Positions 1 to 10,016 are shown, counted from the stretch's first letter. The stretch: DNA of 64,000 nt from Salinilacustrithrix sp003476595 (GCA_963972525.1 CAXAUZ010000001.1:62001-126000); one strand, 5' to 3'. Numbers and translations: made by a program. Notes: a model not told the origin generated them from the sequence alone.

Positions 1-516
1 CGGCTGCTGGCCTGGGCCGACGAGCACGACCCCGAGCTGGCCGGGCTGCTGCGCGCCCAGAGCGACGACCTGCTCGCCATCATCGACGTCGACCGCGTCG
101 ACACCGACCGGGTCCGCAAGGACATCGTGAAGTGGTCGGTGTTCCGGGAGCGGTACGGCTTCTTCTTCCCCGAGCTGTTCGAGCTGGTCGACGACCCCGC
201 CGACGAGCGCTTCCTCGGCGTGCCCCCCGAGGTCGTGGCCGCGTTCGCCGCCGACTTCGTCGCCGGGTACGACCCCGACACGGCCTCCGCCGGGTGGTTC
301 GACCAGGTGCGCGGCCTCGCCGATCGCCACGGCTTCGCCCTCGACCGCAAGGCGTACAAGGCCGACCCCGACGCCTTCCACGGCACCATGCGGGAGGCGT
401 CCAACATCGTGCGGGTGACCCTCACCGGCTCCGGGCAGAGCCCGAGCCTGGACCAGATCGCCGGCGTCCTCGGCGCCGACGAGGTCCGCCGCCGGGTCGG
501 CGCGCCGGCCGGTTGA
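1..516 (+). CDS. C-terminal part of a glutamate--tRNA ligase-like protein (partial)
   Basis: The frame is open from the first base, so the start lies outside the window; 171 residues are visible. The last 40 residues (VRVTLTGSGQSPSLDQIAGV followed by LG-ADEVRRRVG) resemble the end of the GltX anticodon-binding domain, where families read 'lRvaLTGs..sP.l..i..LG.e.v..R'. The stretch RKDIVKWSVFRERYGFFFPE also fits the helical linker region of class I glutamyl-tRNA synthetases. Such an enzyme would charge tRNA-Glu with glutamate in the cytoplasm. The catalytic HIGH/KMSKS half is not visible, so a GltX paralogue cannot be excluded. The acyl-CoA dehydrogenase gene starts 5 nt downstream. Confidence 0.6.
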   Translation, partial: RLLAWADEHDPELAGLLRAQSDDLLAIIDVDRVDTDRVRKDIVKWSVFRERYGFFFPELFELVDDPADERFLGVPPEVVAAFAADFVAGYDPDTASAGWFDQVRGLADRHGFALDRKAYKADPDAFHGTMREASNIVRVTLTGSGQSPSLDQIAGVLGADEVRRRVGAPAG

Positions 517-521
517 CGCCG

Positions 522-1682
522 ATGGACCTCCGCCCCGACCCCGACCACGAGGCGATCGCCGAGGCCGTCGACGCGGTCTGCGCCCGCTTCGACGACGCCT
601 ACTGGTCCGACCTGGACCAGCGCCACGAGTTCCCCTGGGACTTCTACCGGGCCATGGCGGAGGGGGGCTGGGTCGGCATCTGCATCCCCGAGGCCTACGG
701 CGGGGGCGGGCAGGGCATCGCCGAGGGAGCCATCGTCTTGAACCGGGTGGCGGCGTCGGGGGCGTGCATGAACGGCTCCACCGCGCTGCACCTCACCATG
801 TTCGGCCTGAACCCGGTGGTGCGCTTCGGGAGCGAGCGGTTGAAGGAGGCGTTCCTGCCCCGGGCCGCGATGGGCGACCTCCACGTCGCGTTCGGCGTCA
901 CCGAGCCCGACGCCGGCACCGACACCAGCCGCATCGCCACCCGTGCGATCGACGACGGGAACGGGGGCTTCGTCGTGTCCGGTCGCAAGATCTGGACCTC
1001 GAAGGCGCTCGAGTCCGAGGTGTGCCTGCTGCTCGCCCGCACCGACGGCAGCCCCGGGACCTTCGACGGACTCACGCTGCTCCTCGTCGACCTCGACCCC
1101 GCGCACTGCGACATCGCTCCCATCCCCAAGGTCGGCCGGAACGCGGTCGCGTCCTGCGAGGTCGCCTACGACGACCTGCCCGTCGAGGGGTGGCGCGTGG
1201 TCGGCGAGCGCGGCCAGGGCTTCCGCCACATCCTCCACGGCCTGAACCCCGAGCGGATCCTGCTCGCCGCCATGGCCTGCGGCATCGGCGAGGCCGCGCT
1301 GCGCCGGGCGGTGGCCTACGCCGGCGAGCGCGAGGTGTTCGGCCGGCCCATCGGCGCCAACCAGGCCATCGCCCACCCCCTCGCCCAGGCCCACATGCAG
1401 CTCACGGCAGCCAAGGCGGTGATGCGGGACGCAGCCTGGCGCTACGACCACGACCTGCCCTGCGGCGAGCAGGCCAACACGGCCAAGTACCTGGCCGCCG
1501 AGGCCAGCTGGTTCGCGGCCGACCAGGCGGTGCAGACCCACGGCGGTCTCGGCTACGCCACCGAGTACCACGTGGAGCGCTACTGGCGCGAGGCCCGGCT
1601 GCAGCGCCTGGCCCCGGTGAGCCAGGAGATGACGTGCAACTTCATCGCCCAGAACGTCCTGGGACTGCCCCGGAGCTACTGA
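522..1682 (+). CDS. Acyl-CoA dehydrogenase family protein
   Basis: A 386-residue flavoenzyme of the usual acyl-CoA dehydrogenase length, expected to oxidise an acyl-CoA at the alpha-beta position and pass electrons to ETF. The N-terminal helical domain holds PEAYGGGGQG (about residues 56-65). The FAD/substrate signature FGVTEPDAGTDTS lies at about 124-136, a WTSKA motif follows, and the C-terminal QTHGGLGYATEYHVERYWRE starts near residue 338. I chose the ATG at 522 because family proteins begin with a short lead before the first helix; the longer open frame upstream only shadows the preceding gene. No fatty-acid neighbours are present, so the substrate is unknown. Confidence 0.9.
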   Translation: MDLRPDPDHEAIAEAVDAVCARFDDAYWSDLDQRHEFPWDFYRAMAEGGWVGICIPEAYGGGGQGIAEGAIVLNRVAASGACMNGSTALHLTMFGLNPVVRFGSERLKEAFLPRAAMGDLHVAFGVTEPDAGTDTSRIATRAIDDGNGGFVVSGRKIWTSKALESEVCLLLARTDGSPGTFDGLTLLLVDLDPAHCDIAPIPKVGRNAVASCEVAYDDLPVEGWRVVGERGQGFRHILHGLNPERILLAAMACGIGEAALRRAVAYAGEREVFGRPIGANQAIAHPLAQAHMQLTAAKAVMRDAAWRYDHDLPCGEQANTAKYLAAEASWFAADQAVQTHGGLGYATEYHVERYWREARLQRLAPVSQEMTCNFIAQNVLGLPRSY

Positions 1683-1889
1683 TCGGCCCCCGGTCGCTTG
1701 TACTGCGGTTGTGTTGCGATCCGTGGCAGATCGGAAATCCCGTGCTAGGGGTGGTTGCCGTCCCGGGCCGTCGCGGCACGTCTGCGTTCGGTGTCGAGTC
1801 GAGTCACTGGTCCCCTTCGGGAGCGATCGGGGGCCCGCCTCGGCGCAGGCCGTCCGGGGACACACAACCCAACGAACGGAGCGAAGCAG

Positions 1890-2894
1890 ATGCCTGCCTC
1901 AAGGTCCCGAACTCGTGCCCCCTGGCTACGACTCATCGCGCTCATGGCCGCCCTGGCCATGTTCGTCGCCGCCTGCGGCGACGACGACGACACCGACACC
2001 AGCACAGACGACACCAGCGCTGACACCGACACCGACACCGACACCGACTCGGACAGCGACGACGGCGAGCAGGCCTCCGGCAGCATCGAGGCCGTCGAGC
2101 CCTTCTTCCCCGTCGACGCCGAAGGCAACGAGGTCCTCCCCTGCGGTGGCTACGGCTTCCGGCTCGAGGACGGCGACTTCTACGAGGCCTTCAACGAGCA
2201 GCTCAACGCCTTCCGCGAGGACGGCACCACGATGGACATCATCACCGGCTACGAGGACTTCTCCGAGGCCGACGTCGAGAAGGCCAACGAGCTGAGCGCG
2301 TCGGACATGGCCTCCAACGCCAACGCCAACATGGAGTCCGGCTCCGGCACGCTCGCCGAGCTGCAGGAGGCCGGTTCCATCACCATCGGCATCGCCAACG
2401 AGGTCCCCTTCGGCTTCACCGGTGAGGACGGCGAGGCCACCGGCATCGCCCCCGACGTCGCCAAGGCCGTGCTCGCCGAGCTCGGGATCACCGAGGTCGA
2501 GGCCAACGTGGTCGAGTTCGGTCAGCTCATCGGCGGCCTCCAGGCCGGCCAGTACGACATGATCGCCGCCGGCATGTACATCAACGAGGAGCGCGCCGAG
2601 CAGATCCTGTTCTCCGATCCGGACTACTGCATCGCCGAGGGCCTCGCCGTCCCGGCCGGCAACCCCGAGGGCATCGTCGACTACAACTCCTTCGTCGACA
2701 ACCCGGACCTGACCCTGGCGGTCGCCACCGGCACCGTCGAGGTCGGCTACGCCGAGGACGCCGGCATCCCCGACGACCAGCTCCAGGTCTTCGCGGACAT
2801 CGACTCGATGTACGCCGCGCTCGAGGCCGGTGAGGTCGATGCCGTGACCGGCACGGCCGCCACCGTCCAGCGCCAGGTGGACGCCCGGTCCTGA
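1890..2894 (+). CDS. ehuB: Ectoine/amino-acid ABC transporter substrate-binding lipoprotein (EhuB-like), circularly permuted
   Basis: A 334-residue secreted solute-binding lipoprotein: basic N-terminus, hydrophobic segment, lipobox with Cys29 (MFVAAC), then an Asp/Thr-rich linker (about 31-60). Residues 159-330 match the first three quarters of EhuB/SBP_bac_3 proteins (GSITIGIANEVPFGF, then IAPDVAKAVLAELG, then the YCIAEG cysteine). The protein stops at VQRQVDARS, where the family normally continues. The missing C-terminal segment is instead at residues 66-135, directly after the linker: AVEPFFPVDAEGN, LPCGGYGFR, then DGDFYEAFNEQLNAF. The order is therefore permuted, with a 20-30 residue bridge (about 136-158). 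Cys85 and Cys247 match the two cysteines of EhuB. Permease and ATPase genes follow. Ectoine specificity is inferred; no ectoine catabolism genes are nearby. Confidence 0.85.
   Translation: MPASRSRTRAPWLRLIALMAALAMFVAACGDDDDTDTSTDDTSADTDTDTDTDSDSDDGEQASGSIEAVEPFFPVDAEGNEVLPCGGYGFRLEDGDFYEAFNEQLNAFREDGTTMDIITGYEDFSEADVEKANELSASDMASNANANMESGSGTLAELQEAGSITIGIANEVPFGFTGEDGEATGIAPDVAKAVLAELGITEVEANVVEFGQLIGGLQAGQYDMIAAGMYINEERAEQILFSDPDYCIAEGLAVPAGNPEGIVDYNSFVDNPDLTLAVATGTVEVGYAEDAGIPDDQLQVFADIDSMYAALEAGEVDAVTGTAATVQRQVDARS
2022..2045 (+). repeat. Tandem GACACC hexanucleotide repeat encoding Asp-Thr linker
   Basis: Four perfect copies of GACACC in a row, flanked by imperfect copies on both sides, encode the Asp-Thr-rich linker between the lipid anchor and the binding domain of the EhuB-like lipoprotein. 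A repeat like this can change length by slippage in units of two residues without breaking the frame, so its length may vary between strains. Confidence 0.85.
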
Positions 2895-2911
2895 TCGGAT
2901 CGGAACACGCC

Positions 2912-2955
2912 GACCCGGATCGAGCGGTGCTTGACGGCACCGCTCGGTCCGGGTC
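2912..2955 (+). terminator. Strong intercistronic hairpin between ehuB and ehuC
   Basis: A 19-bp stem (arms 2912-2930 and 2937-2955, one G-U pair, 6-nt loop) sits in the 101-bp gap between the binding-protein gene and the first permease gene. No U tract follows. In importer operons such hairpins protect the upstream mRNA from 3' decay or attenuate read-through, so binding protein is made in excess over permease. That role is inferred here. Confidence 0.75.
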
Positions 2956-2995
2956 GACTCATGCTTGACCGCACGGCTGCGAAGGCGAGGACGCG

Positions 2996-3733
2996 ATGGA
3001 CAGCTGGTTGCTCGATTCGGGCCAGTACGAGCTGATCTGGGAAGGGGCGCTGGTCACCCTCCAGATCCTGGCGTACTCGTTCCTGCTCGGCCTGGCGCTG
3101 TCCCTCGTGGTGGGCGTCGCTCGCCTCTCCACCCGCCAGTGGGTGCGCGGCGTGGCCTTCGCCTACGTCGAGGTCGCCCGCGGCATCTCCTCCATCGTGC
3201 TGCTGTTCGTCATCGCCATCGCGGTGCCGATCCTGTTCGAGATCGAGCAGCAGTCCCTGATCCTGCTCGCGTCGATCGCCCTCGGGATCAACATGGGCGG
3301 CTACGGCGCGGAGATCGTCCGCGGCTCGATCCAGGCCATCCCCAAGGGCCAGACCGAGGCCACGATCGCCCTGAACCTGAGCCCCACCCAGCGGCTCCGG
3401 CACGTGATCCTGCCCCAGGCCATGCGGCTCATCCTGCCGCCCATGGGCAACCTCACCATCGAGATCCTCAAGGGGACGGCGCTGGTCAGCCTCATCGGCG
3501 TCACCGACATCATGCAGGCGACGCGGCTGATCAACCAGCAGCGCCTGTTCACCCAGTCGGCTGCGGACCTCACGGTCCTCTACGTCAACGTGCTGCTCAT
3601 CTACTTCCTGCTGTCCCAGATCATCGCCGGGCTGTTCCGGCTGGCCGAACGGCGGGTCGAGAGCCGCTACCGCGGCGGCGAGGCCGAGGTGCCGGACACC
3701 CCGAACCAGCCGATCGCAGGGGTGACGAAGTGA
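2996..3733 (+). CDS. ehuC: Amino-acid/ectoine ABC transporter permease (EhuC-like)
   Basis: A 245-residue inner-membrane permease of the His/Glu/Gln family with about five transmembrane segments, the first at residues 18-40. The cytoplasmic EAA loop, which docks on the ATPase, is visible as EATIALNLSP with ILPQA near residues 120-142. It should form a heterodimer with the next permease. The ATG at 2996 follows a purine-rich stretch (GAAGGCGAGGA). The stop overlaps the GTG start of the next gene, so translation is probably coupled. The gene is of normal length and belongs to the ehuB-C-D-A operon. Confidence 0.9.
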   Translation: MDSWLLDSGQYELIWEGALVTLQILAYSFLLGLALSLVVGVARLSTRQWVRGVAFAYVEVARGISSIVLLFVIAIAVPILFEIEQQSLILLASIALGINMGGYGAEIVRGSIQAIPKGQTEATIALNLSPTQRLRHVILPQAMRLILPPMGNLTIEILKGTALVSLIGVTDIMQATRLINQQRLFTQSAADLTVLYVNVLLIYFLLSQIIAGLFRLAERRVESRYRGGEAEVPDTPNQPIAGVTK

Positions 3734-4590
3734 CCGCCACCGAGCCGACCACCGGCGCCGCCGAGCCCACGCCCGGCGACGAGGTCCAGTACCGCCCCCA
3801 CCGGGCCTGGTACCGGCGGACCGATGTCGTCGCGCCCCTGATCCTCGTCGCCCTCGGCTACACGATGCTCATCGTGGCCGTGGAGGAGAAGTCGTTCTTC
3901 CGGACCCGGCTCACGGCCAAGGGCAGCGAGAACTTCGACTGGATGTACTTCTGGCACCTCGTGCCCCTGATGTGGCAGGGCCTGCAGGTGCTGGCCAAGG
4001 CCACGGTGCTCGGCTTCACCATCTCCGCCGTGCTCGGCCTGCTGCTCGCCCTGGGTCGCCGGTCGGGGAACCGGTTCGTGCGCTGGCCCTTCGTCGCGTT
4101 CATCGAGTTCATCCGGTCCACGCCGCTGCTGGTGCAGCTGTTCTTCGCGCAGGCGTACGTGCGGGCATCGGACTCCCTGACGTGGTCTCCGATCACCATC
4201 CTGGTGGTCGTCCTCGGCATCCACTACGCCACCTACTGCTCCGAGGCGTACCGGGCCGGCATCAACAGCGTGCCGCCCGGCCAGTGGGAGGCGGCCACCG
4301 CCCTCAACCTGGGCCCCACCACGAAGTGGCTGCGGGTGATCCTGCCCCAGGCGATCCCCAACGTCTTGCCCTCGCTCGGCAACTTCCTGGTGGCTGCGTT
4401 CAAGGACGCGCCCCTCGGCTTCATCGTCGGCGTACCAGAGCTGTTGTTCTTCGCCAACACCGTGCGGGGCTCCGACTTCCGCCCCACCGAGCCCTACATC
4501 CTCGCCGGCGTGGGCTTCCTGCTGGTGAGCATCCCGGCCGCCTGGGCCGTCCGCCGACTCGAGAGGAAGATCGCATATGAGCGCACCTGA
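3730..4590 (+). CDS. ehuD: Amino-acid/ectoine ABC transporter permease (EhuD-like) with N-terminal extension
   Basis: The second permease subunit, 286 residues. After a hydrophilic N-terminal region of about 35 residues there is one extra hydrophobic segment (VVAPLILVALGYTMLIVAV) and a short loop. The core permease domain starts near residue 75. The EAA motif reads EAATALNLGP with ILPQA around residues 193-215. EhuD-type proteins are usually about 220 residues, so this one carries roughly 65 extra residues, including a probable added membrane helix. The GTG start overlaps the ehuC stop (GTGA). The 3' end overlaps the ATPase start by 14 bp. Confidence 0.9.
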   Translation: MTATEPTTGAAEPTPGDEVQYRPHRAWYRRTDVVAPLILVALGYTMLIVAVEEKSFFRTRLTAKGSENFDWMYFWHLVPLMWQGLQVLAKATVLGFTISAVLGLLLALGRRSGNRFVRWPFVAFIEFIRSTPLLVQLFFAQAYVRASDSLTWSPITILVVVLGIHYATYCSEAYRAGINSVPPGQWEAATALNLGPTTKWLRVILPQAIPNVLPSLGNFLVAAFKDAPLGFIVGVPELLFFANTVRGSDFRPTEPYILAGVGFLLVSIPAAWAVRRLERKIAYERT

Positions 4591-5395
4591 GACCACGGCC
4601 ACCGACCGGGACATCTCCGCCAAGGGCGCGGCCGCCGTCCGCATGCGCGGCGTCGACAAGGCCTTCGGGCCCAACAAGGTGCTCGCCGAGCTCGACCTCG
4701 ACGTCGAACCCGGCGAGCGGGTCGTCATCATCGGCCCCTCCGGGTCGGGCAAGACCACGATCCTGCGCGTGATCATGACCCTCGAGCGCCCCGACGCCGG
4801 CACGATCCAGGTCGGTGGCCGGCACCTCTACCACCAGCCCCACGGCAACGGGCTCAAGCCGGCCAGCGAGAAGCACATCCGCTCGGTCCGCTCCGACATC
4901 GGCATGGTGTTCCAGCACTTCAACCTGTTCCCGCACATGACCGCGCTGGAGAACATCATGCTGGCGCCGGTGAAGGTGCACGGGAAGTCCCGTGACGAGG
5001 CCCGGGCCCGGGGCATGGAGCTGCTCGACAGCGTCGGCCTCGCCCACGCGGCCAACCAGACCCCGGGGCAGCTCTCCGGCGGCCAGAAGCAGCGCGTCGC
5101 GATCGCCCGGTCGCTGGCCAACGAGCCCCGGGTGATGCTCTTCGACGAGGTGACCTCCGCGCTCGACCCCGAACTCGTCGGCGACGTGCTCGAGGTGCTG
5201 CGCCGCATCGCCGAGGAGGGCAAGACCACGATGATGCTGGTCACCCACGAGATGGGCTTCGCCCGCGAGGTCGCCGACCGCGTCGTGATGTTCGATGCCG
5301 GTGCGGTCGTGGAGGAGGGCCCGCCCGCCCAGATCCTCGACGAGCCCCGGGAGGAGCGCACCCGCTCCTTCCTCGGAGCCGTGCGCGAGCACTAG
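4577..5395 (+). CDS. ehuA: Amino-acid/ectoine ABC transporter ATP-binding protein (EhuA-like)
   Basis: A 272-residue cytoplasmic ATPase powering the importer. Walker A reads IIGPSGSGKTT (about residues 51-61), the ABC signature LSGGQKQRVAIARSL, and Walker B VMLFDEVTSALDP, followed by the H-loop VTHEMGFA. The length and the HFNLFPHMTALEN Q-loop region are typical of polar amino-acid ABC ATPases. The start overlaps ehuD by 14 bp. The stop codon overlaps that of the convergent LytR_C gene by 4 bp, so no room remains for a terminator between them. Confidence 0.93.
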   Translation: MSAPETTATDRDISAKGAAAVRMRGVDKAFGPNKVLAELDLDVEPGERVVIIGPSGSGKTTILRVIMTLERPDAGTIQVGGRHLYHQPHGNGLKPASEKHIRSVRSDIGMVFQHFNLFPHMTALENIMLAPVKVHGKSRDEARARGMELLDSVGLAHAANQTPGQLSGGQKQRVAIARSLANEPRVMLFDEVTSALDPELVGDVLEVLRRIAEEGKTTMMLVTHEMGFAREVADRVVMFDAGAVVEEGPPAQILDEPREERTRSFLGAVREH

Positions 5396-6075
5396 AGCGA
5401 GTCGGAACCCACCGTCGCCACGATCCGGGCCCGCCCGAGCGGGACGGACAGGGCGTCCGCGTCCACCGGTTCGAACGTGGCCTCCGTGAGGCCGAGCTCG
5501 AACGCGGCGCGCTCCGCCTCGGCGCAGTACCCGGGGACGTAGGCGAACGAGGAGATCCTGAGCCGGCCGGCGTTGCCCGGCACCGTGGTGGCGTAGCCGA
5601 TCTCCTCGAGGCGCTCCACGATGTCCGCGGCGTGCCCGGTCCGGCTGGTGGCGTTGAGCACCAGCACCGCCGTCGAATCCCGCTCGCGCAGCTCCGCCCC
5701 GCCGCGGTCGTCGCCCACGCAGTGGATCGACGCCGGCTCCCCGCCCACCGACGACGGATCCGGCGGGAGCGTGGTGGTCGTGGTGAGCACCGGCTCCTCG
5801 GTGGTGGTGGTCGTGTCGTCGGCGGAGGCGAGGTCCTGGTCCCGGTCGTCGTCGTCCCCGACGGTGAACACGAGCGCGAGCATGGCCAGCAGCCCGAGGA
5901 AGACGCCGAGGATGACCCCCGCCCGCACCCGTTCGCCAGCCGACGGGCGCCACTTCCCGTCGCGGCCCACGTCGACCCACGTGCCGTCGTCGAGCGCGAT
6001 GCCCTCGCGCTGGGGTCCCTGCTGGCGTGCCACCGGTCCCGACACTGCCACTCCGGGGGCCGCTCGTGGTGGCAT
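5392..6075 (-). CDS. LytR_C-domain membrane protein
   Basis: A 227-residue protein with a cytoplasmic N-terminus (about 1-52), one transmembrane helix (AGVILGVFLGLLAMLALVF) and a Thr-rich extracytoplasmic linker. The C-terminal LytR_C-type domain reads VLVLNATSRTGHAADIVERL (about 141-160), then GYATTVPGNAG. LytR_C domains occur in cell-envelope proteins of actinobacteria, often fused to LytR-CpsA-Psr ligases. The ligase domain is absent here, so this is a stand-alone accessory form whose role is unknown. It is transcribed divergently from isocitrate dehydrogenase; the intergenic region is only 80 bp. Confidence 0.8.
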   Translation of the reverse strand: MPPRAAPGVAVSGPVARQQGPQREGIALDDGTWVDVGRDGKWRPSAGERVRAGVILGVFLGLLAMLALVFTVGDDDDRDQDLASADDTTTTTEEPVLTTTTTLPPDPSSVGGEPASIHCVGDDRGGAELRERDSTAVLVLNATSRTGHAADIVERLEEIGYATTVPGNAGRLRISSFAYVPGYCAEAERAAFELGLTEATFEPVDADALSVPLGRARIVATVGSDSL

Positions 6076-6094
6076 CGTCCCTGGAGGGGGTGGG

Positions 6095-6100
6095 TAGCCT
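6095..6100 (+). promoter_or_regulatory. Possible -10 element of the icd promoter
   Basis: TAGCCT matches the actinobacterial TANNNT -10 pattern and lies 55 nt before the icd ATG. That leaves a leader carrying the ribosome site GGAAGAG at 6146-6152. No convincing -35 is visible, so this is a weak call. Confidence 0.35.
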
Positions 6101-6155
6101 CCTCACACGTTGCGGCCGCTCGGCTGCACCCAGACGTCCATCGACGGAAGAGCCC

Positions 6156-8387
<2,232 letters not shown>

Positions 8388-8415
8388 GGGCGGGCCGCCT
8401 CCGGGCGGGCATGTC

Positions 8416-8444
8416 GCCCCGGTCCCGCGGGAAGGGACCGGGGC
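8416..8444 (+). terminator. Hairpin after icd
   Basis: A perfect 11-bp GC-rich stem (8416-8426 with 8434-8444, 7-nt loop) lies 28 nt after the icd stop and 29 nt before the next ATG. It has no U tract. It could terminate or dampen transcription into the small downstream gene. Confidence 0.6.
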
Positions 8445-8473
8445 AGCACGCCCCACCACCCCAGGAGGCACCC

Positions 8474-8692
8474 ATGGCCACCGACGAGACCGACGCCGAG
8501 CTCGACGAGATCCAGGACCGGGTCGACCGGATCCGCGATCGGCTTCCCGACAACCCCGGCCTGGACGTGGTCGACAAGGACGACGTCCCCGCCTACTTCG
8601 ACGACGACGACGTCCCCGCCGAGGGCGTCAGCAAGGACGAAGCCGTCCGCCGCGACGACCCCGACGACCACCAGGCCCACGCCCCCGGCTGA
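8474..8692 (+). CDS. Small acidic protein, unknown function
   Basis: A 72-residue, highly charged protein (many Asp/Glu with some Arg/Lys) with no membrane segment or signal peptide. It contains a DDDD run and ends in Pro-Gly. I do not recognise a family. The start is well supported by a consensus ribosome site, AGGAGG at 8463-8468, 5 nt before the ATG. It lies behind icd and may be co-transcribed past the hairpin. An unrelated small acidic protein with similar composition occurs at 25584-25823. Confidence 0.6.
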   Translation: MATDETDAELDEIQDRVDRIRDRLPDNPGLDVVDKDDVPAYFDDDDVPAEGVSKDEAVRRDDPDDHQAHAPG

Positions 8693-8703
8693 TCATCCCT
8701 GGA

Positions 8704-8725
8704 ATCTGGCAGCGGCCACGGAACG
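8704..8725 (+). repeat. Dispersed repeat family A, copy 1
   Basis: 22 bp (ATCTGGCAGCGGCCACGGAA + CG) matching at 21 of 22 positions the left arm of the 44-bp palindrome at 20372-20415, and related to the copy at 36132-36153. It lies between convergent genes, just after the small acidic protein. Confidence 0.75.
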
Positions 8726-8746
8726 AACGCTGGCCCGCCCCGGTCA

Positions 8747-8772
8747 CCGGAACTGGCAGTGCTGTCGTCACT
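8747..8772 (-). repeat. Dispersed repeat family B, copy 1
   Basis: On the minus strand this reads GTGACGACAGCACTGCCAGT then TCCGG, close to three other copies (11923-11950, 13723-13750, 41287-41314). It overlaps the stop codon of the citrate synthase gene. Confidence 0.6.
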
Positions 8773-9940
8773 CCGCTGACCGACTCGGCACCTCCACCGG
8801 CGCCGCCGGGCCGACGTAGCGGCTGCTCGGCCGGATCAACCGCCCCTCGCTCGCCTGCTCGAGCGCGTGGGCGCACCACCCGATCACCCGGCTGGCCGCG
8901 AAGGTCGGCGTGAACAGCGACCGGTCCATCCCGCAGGTCGCCATCACCACAGCGGCGTACCACTCGACGTTGGCCTGCAGACCTCGCCCCGGCTTGAGCT
9001 CCTCCAGCGCGGCCTCGACCTCCCGTTCGACGGCGACGGCCCGCTCGGGCAGCTCGCCGCCGAGGCCCAGCGCGACCTCGCGGAGCAGGACGCAGCGGGG
9101 GTCCTCGGTCCGGTAGACGGCGTGGCCGAAGCCCATGATCCGCCCGCCGTCCTCGACGGTCCGTCGCACCCAGTCGCGTGCCCGATCGGGCGTGCCGATG
9201 GCGTCCAGCGTGTCCAGCGACCGGCTCGGTGCACCGCCGTGCAGCGGGCCGAGCAGGGCCCCGAGGGCGGCGACGAGTGCGGAGCCGAGGTCGGTGCCCG
9301 TGGAGGTGACGACGCGCGCGGTGAACGTCGACGCGTTGAAGGCGTGGTCGAGGCCGAGGATCAGGTACTGCTCGATCGCCCGGGCATGCGCCGGGTCGGG
9401 CTCGCTGCCGGTGAGCATCCGCAGGTAGTCGGTGGCCAGCGGCAGGTCGGTCCGGGCCGGGACCGGGTCCAGACCCAGGCGCAGGCGGTGCAGCGCGGCC
9501 ACCACGGCCGGTACCGGCGCGCTCAGGGCCAGGGCCTGGTGCCGACGCTGGTCCGCGCTGCAGTCCATCGTCGCGGGGAGGCCGAGCGTCGCGGCGTGGT
9601 GCGACAGGGCCGTGCGGAGCGCAGTGGCGACGCTGTCGCTGTCGGCGGCGATCACGGGCAGGGCGCGGAGCAGAGCCGGCGACAGCGGCCGGAACGGGGC
9701 CAGCTGCTCGGCGAAGTCGGCCCGCCGGCTCGGACCCGGGAGGGTCCCGTCCAGGAGCAGGTGCCAGACGTCCTCGAGGGTGCGGTGCCGGGCGAGGTCG
9801 GGCGCCGCGTACTGGCGGTAGTGGTAGAAGCCCTCGGCGCCGCGCACGTCGCCGAGGGCGGTCTCGGCGACGACGAGGCCCTTGAGCCCGGGAGGCGCGT
9901 CGAGCGGTGCGGAGGTGGAGGCGGACGTCGTGATCGGCAT
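8768..9940 (-). CDS. Citrate synthase (CitA-like)
   Basis: A 390-residue citrate/methylcitrate synthase family enzyme condensing oxaloacetate with acetyl-CoA (or propionyl-CoA). The conserved histidine regions are visible as GPLHGGAPSRSL and GFGHAVYRTEDPR. The C-terminal SRYVGP is typical of actinobacterial CitA-type enzymes. The catalytic Asp, normally in 'NVDFY', is Glu here (ANVEWYAAVV); I believe this occurs in CitA-like relatives but cannot check it. It is transcribed away from a second, DNA-binding citrate synthase, and both share a 76-bp control region with inverted ATCAA repeats. Citrate versus methylcitrate synthase activity cannot be decided from sequence. Confidence 0.88.
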   Translation of the reverse strand: MPITTSASTSAPLDAPPGLKGLVVAETALGDVRGAEGFYHYRQYAAPDLARHRTLEDVWHLLLDGTLPGPSRRADFAEQLAPFRPLSPALLRALPVIAADSDSVATALRTALSHHAATLGLPATMDCSADQRRHQALALSAPVPAVVAALHRLRLGLDPVPARTDLPLATDYLRMLTGSEPDPAHARAIEQYLILGLDHAFNASTFTARVVTSTGTDLGSALVAALGALLGPLHGGAPSRSLDTLDAIGTPDRARDWVRRTVEDGGRIMGFGHAVYRTEDPRCVLLREVALGLGGELPERAVAVEREVEAALEELKPGRGLQANVEWYAAVVMATCGMDRSLFTPTFAASRVIGWCAHALEQASEGRLIRPSSRYVGPAAPVEVPSRSAE

Positions 9941-9970
9941 GGGTCGATGCTCCCGCCGGCCGGACGCACC

Positions 9971-9990
9971 ATCAACGTTGATCGCATCAA
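9971..9990. promoter_or_regulatory. Overlapping inverted repeats (putative operator) between the two citrate synthase genes
   Basis: Three ATCAA half-sites in alternating orientation: ATCAACGTTGAT (9971-9982, perfect palindrome) and TTGATCGCATCAA (9978-9990, perfect with 3-nt centre). They lie in the divergent intergenic region, just upstream of the -10 box of the HTH-citrate synthase gene. The likely ligand is the HTH-fused citrate synthase itself or its close homologue; this is inference. Confidence 0.6.
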
Positions 9991-10004
9991 TGCTTCATGC
10001 GGTC

Positions 10005-10010
10005 TACGCT
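10005..10010 (+). promoter_or_regulatory. -10 box for leaderless transcription of the HTH-citrate synthase
   Basis: TACGCT followed by 6 nt and then the GTG at 10017. The spacing puts the transcription start at or next to the start codon and supports 10017 over the upstream ATG at 9990. Confidence 0.5.
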
Positions 10011-10016
10011 CTCTTC

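Noticed and set aside
1979..2066. Asp/Thr-rich run in the EhuB-like protein as a sign of a frameshift or artefact
   Set aside because: The frame is continuous from lipobox to domain, and similar acidic linkers follow the lipobox in the dipeptide-binding proteins in this window, so it is a normal linker in this lineage.
9990..10016. ATG at 9990 as the start of the HTH-citrate synthase
   Set aside because: It lies inside the palindromic control region and upstream of the -10 box. The GTG at 10017 has the right spacing for a leaderless start and directly precedes the HTH domain.
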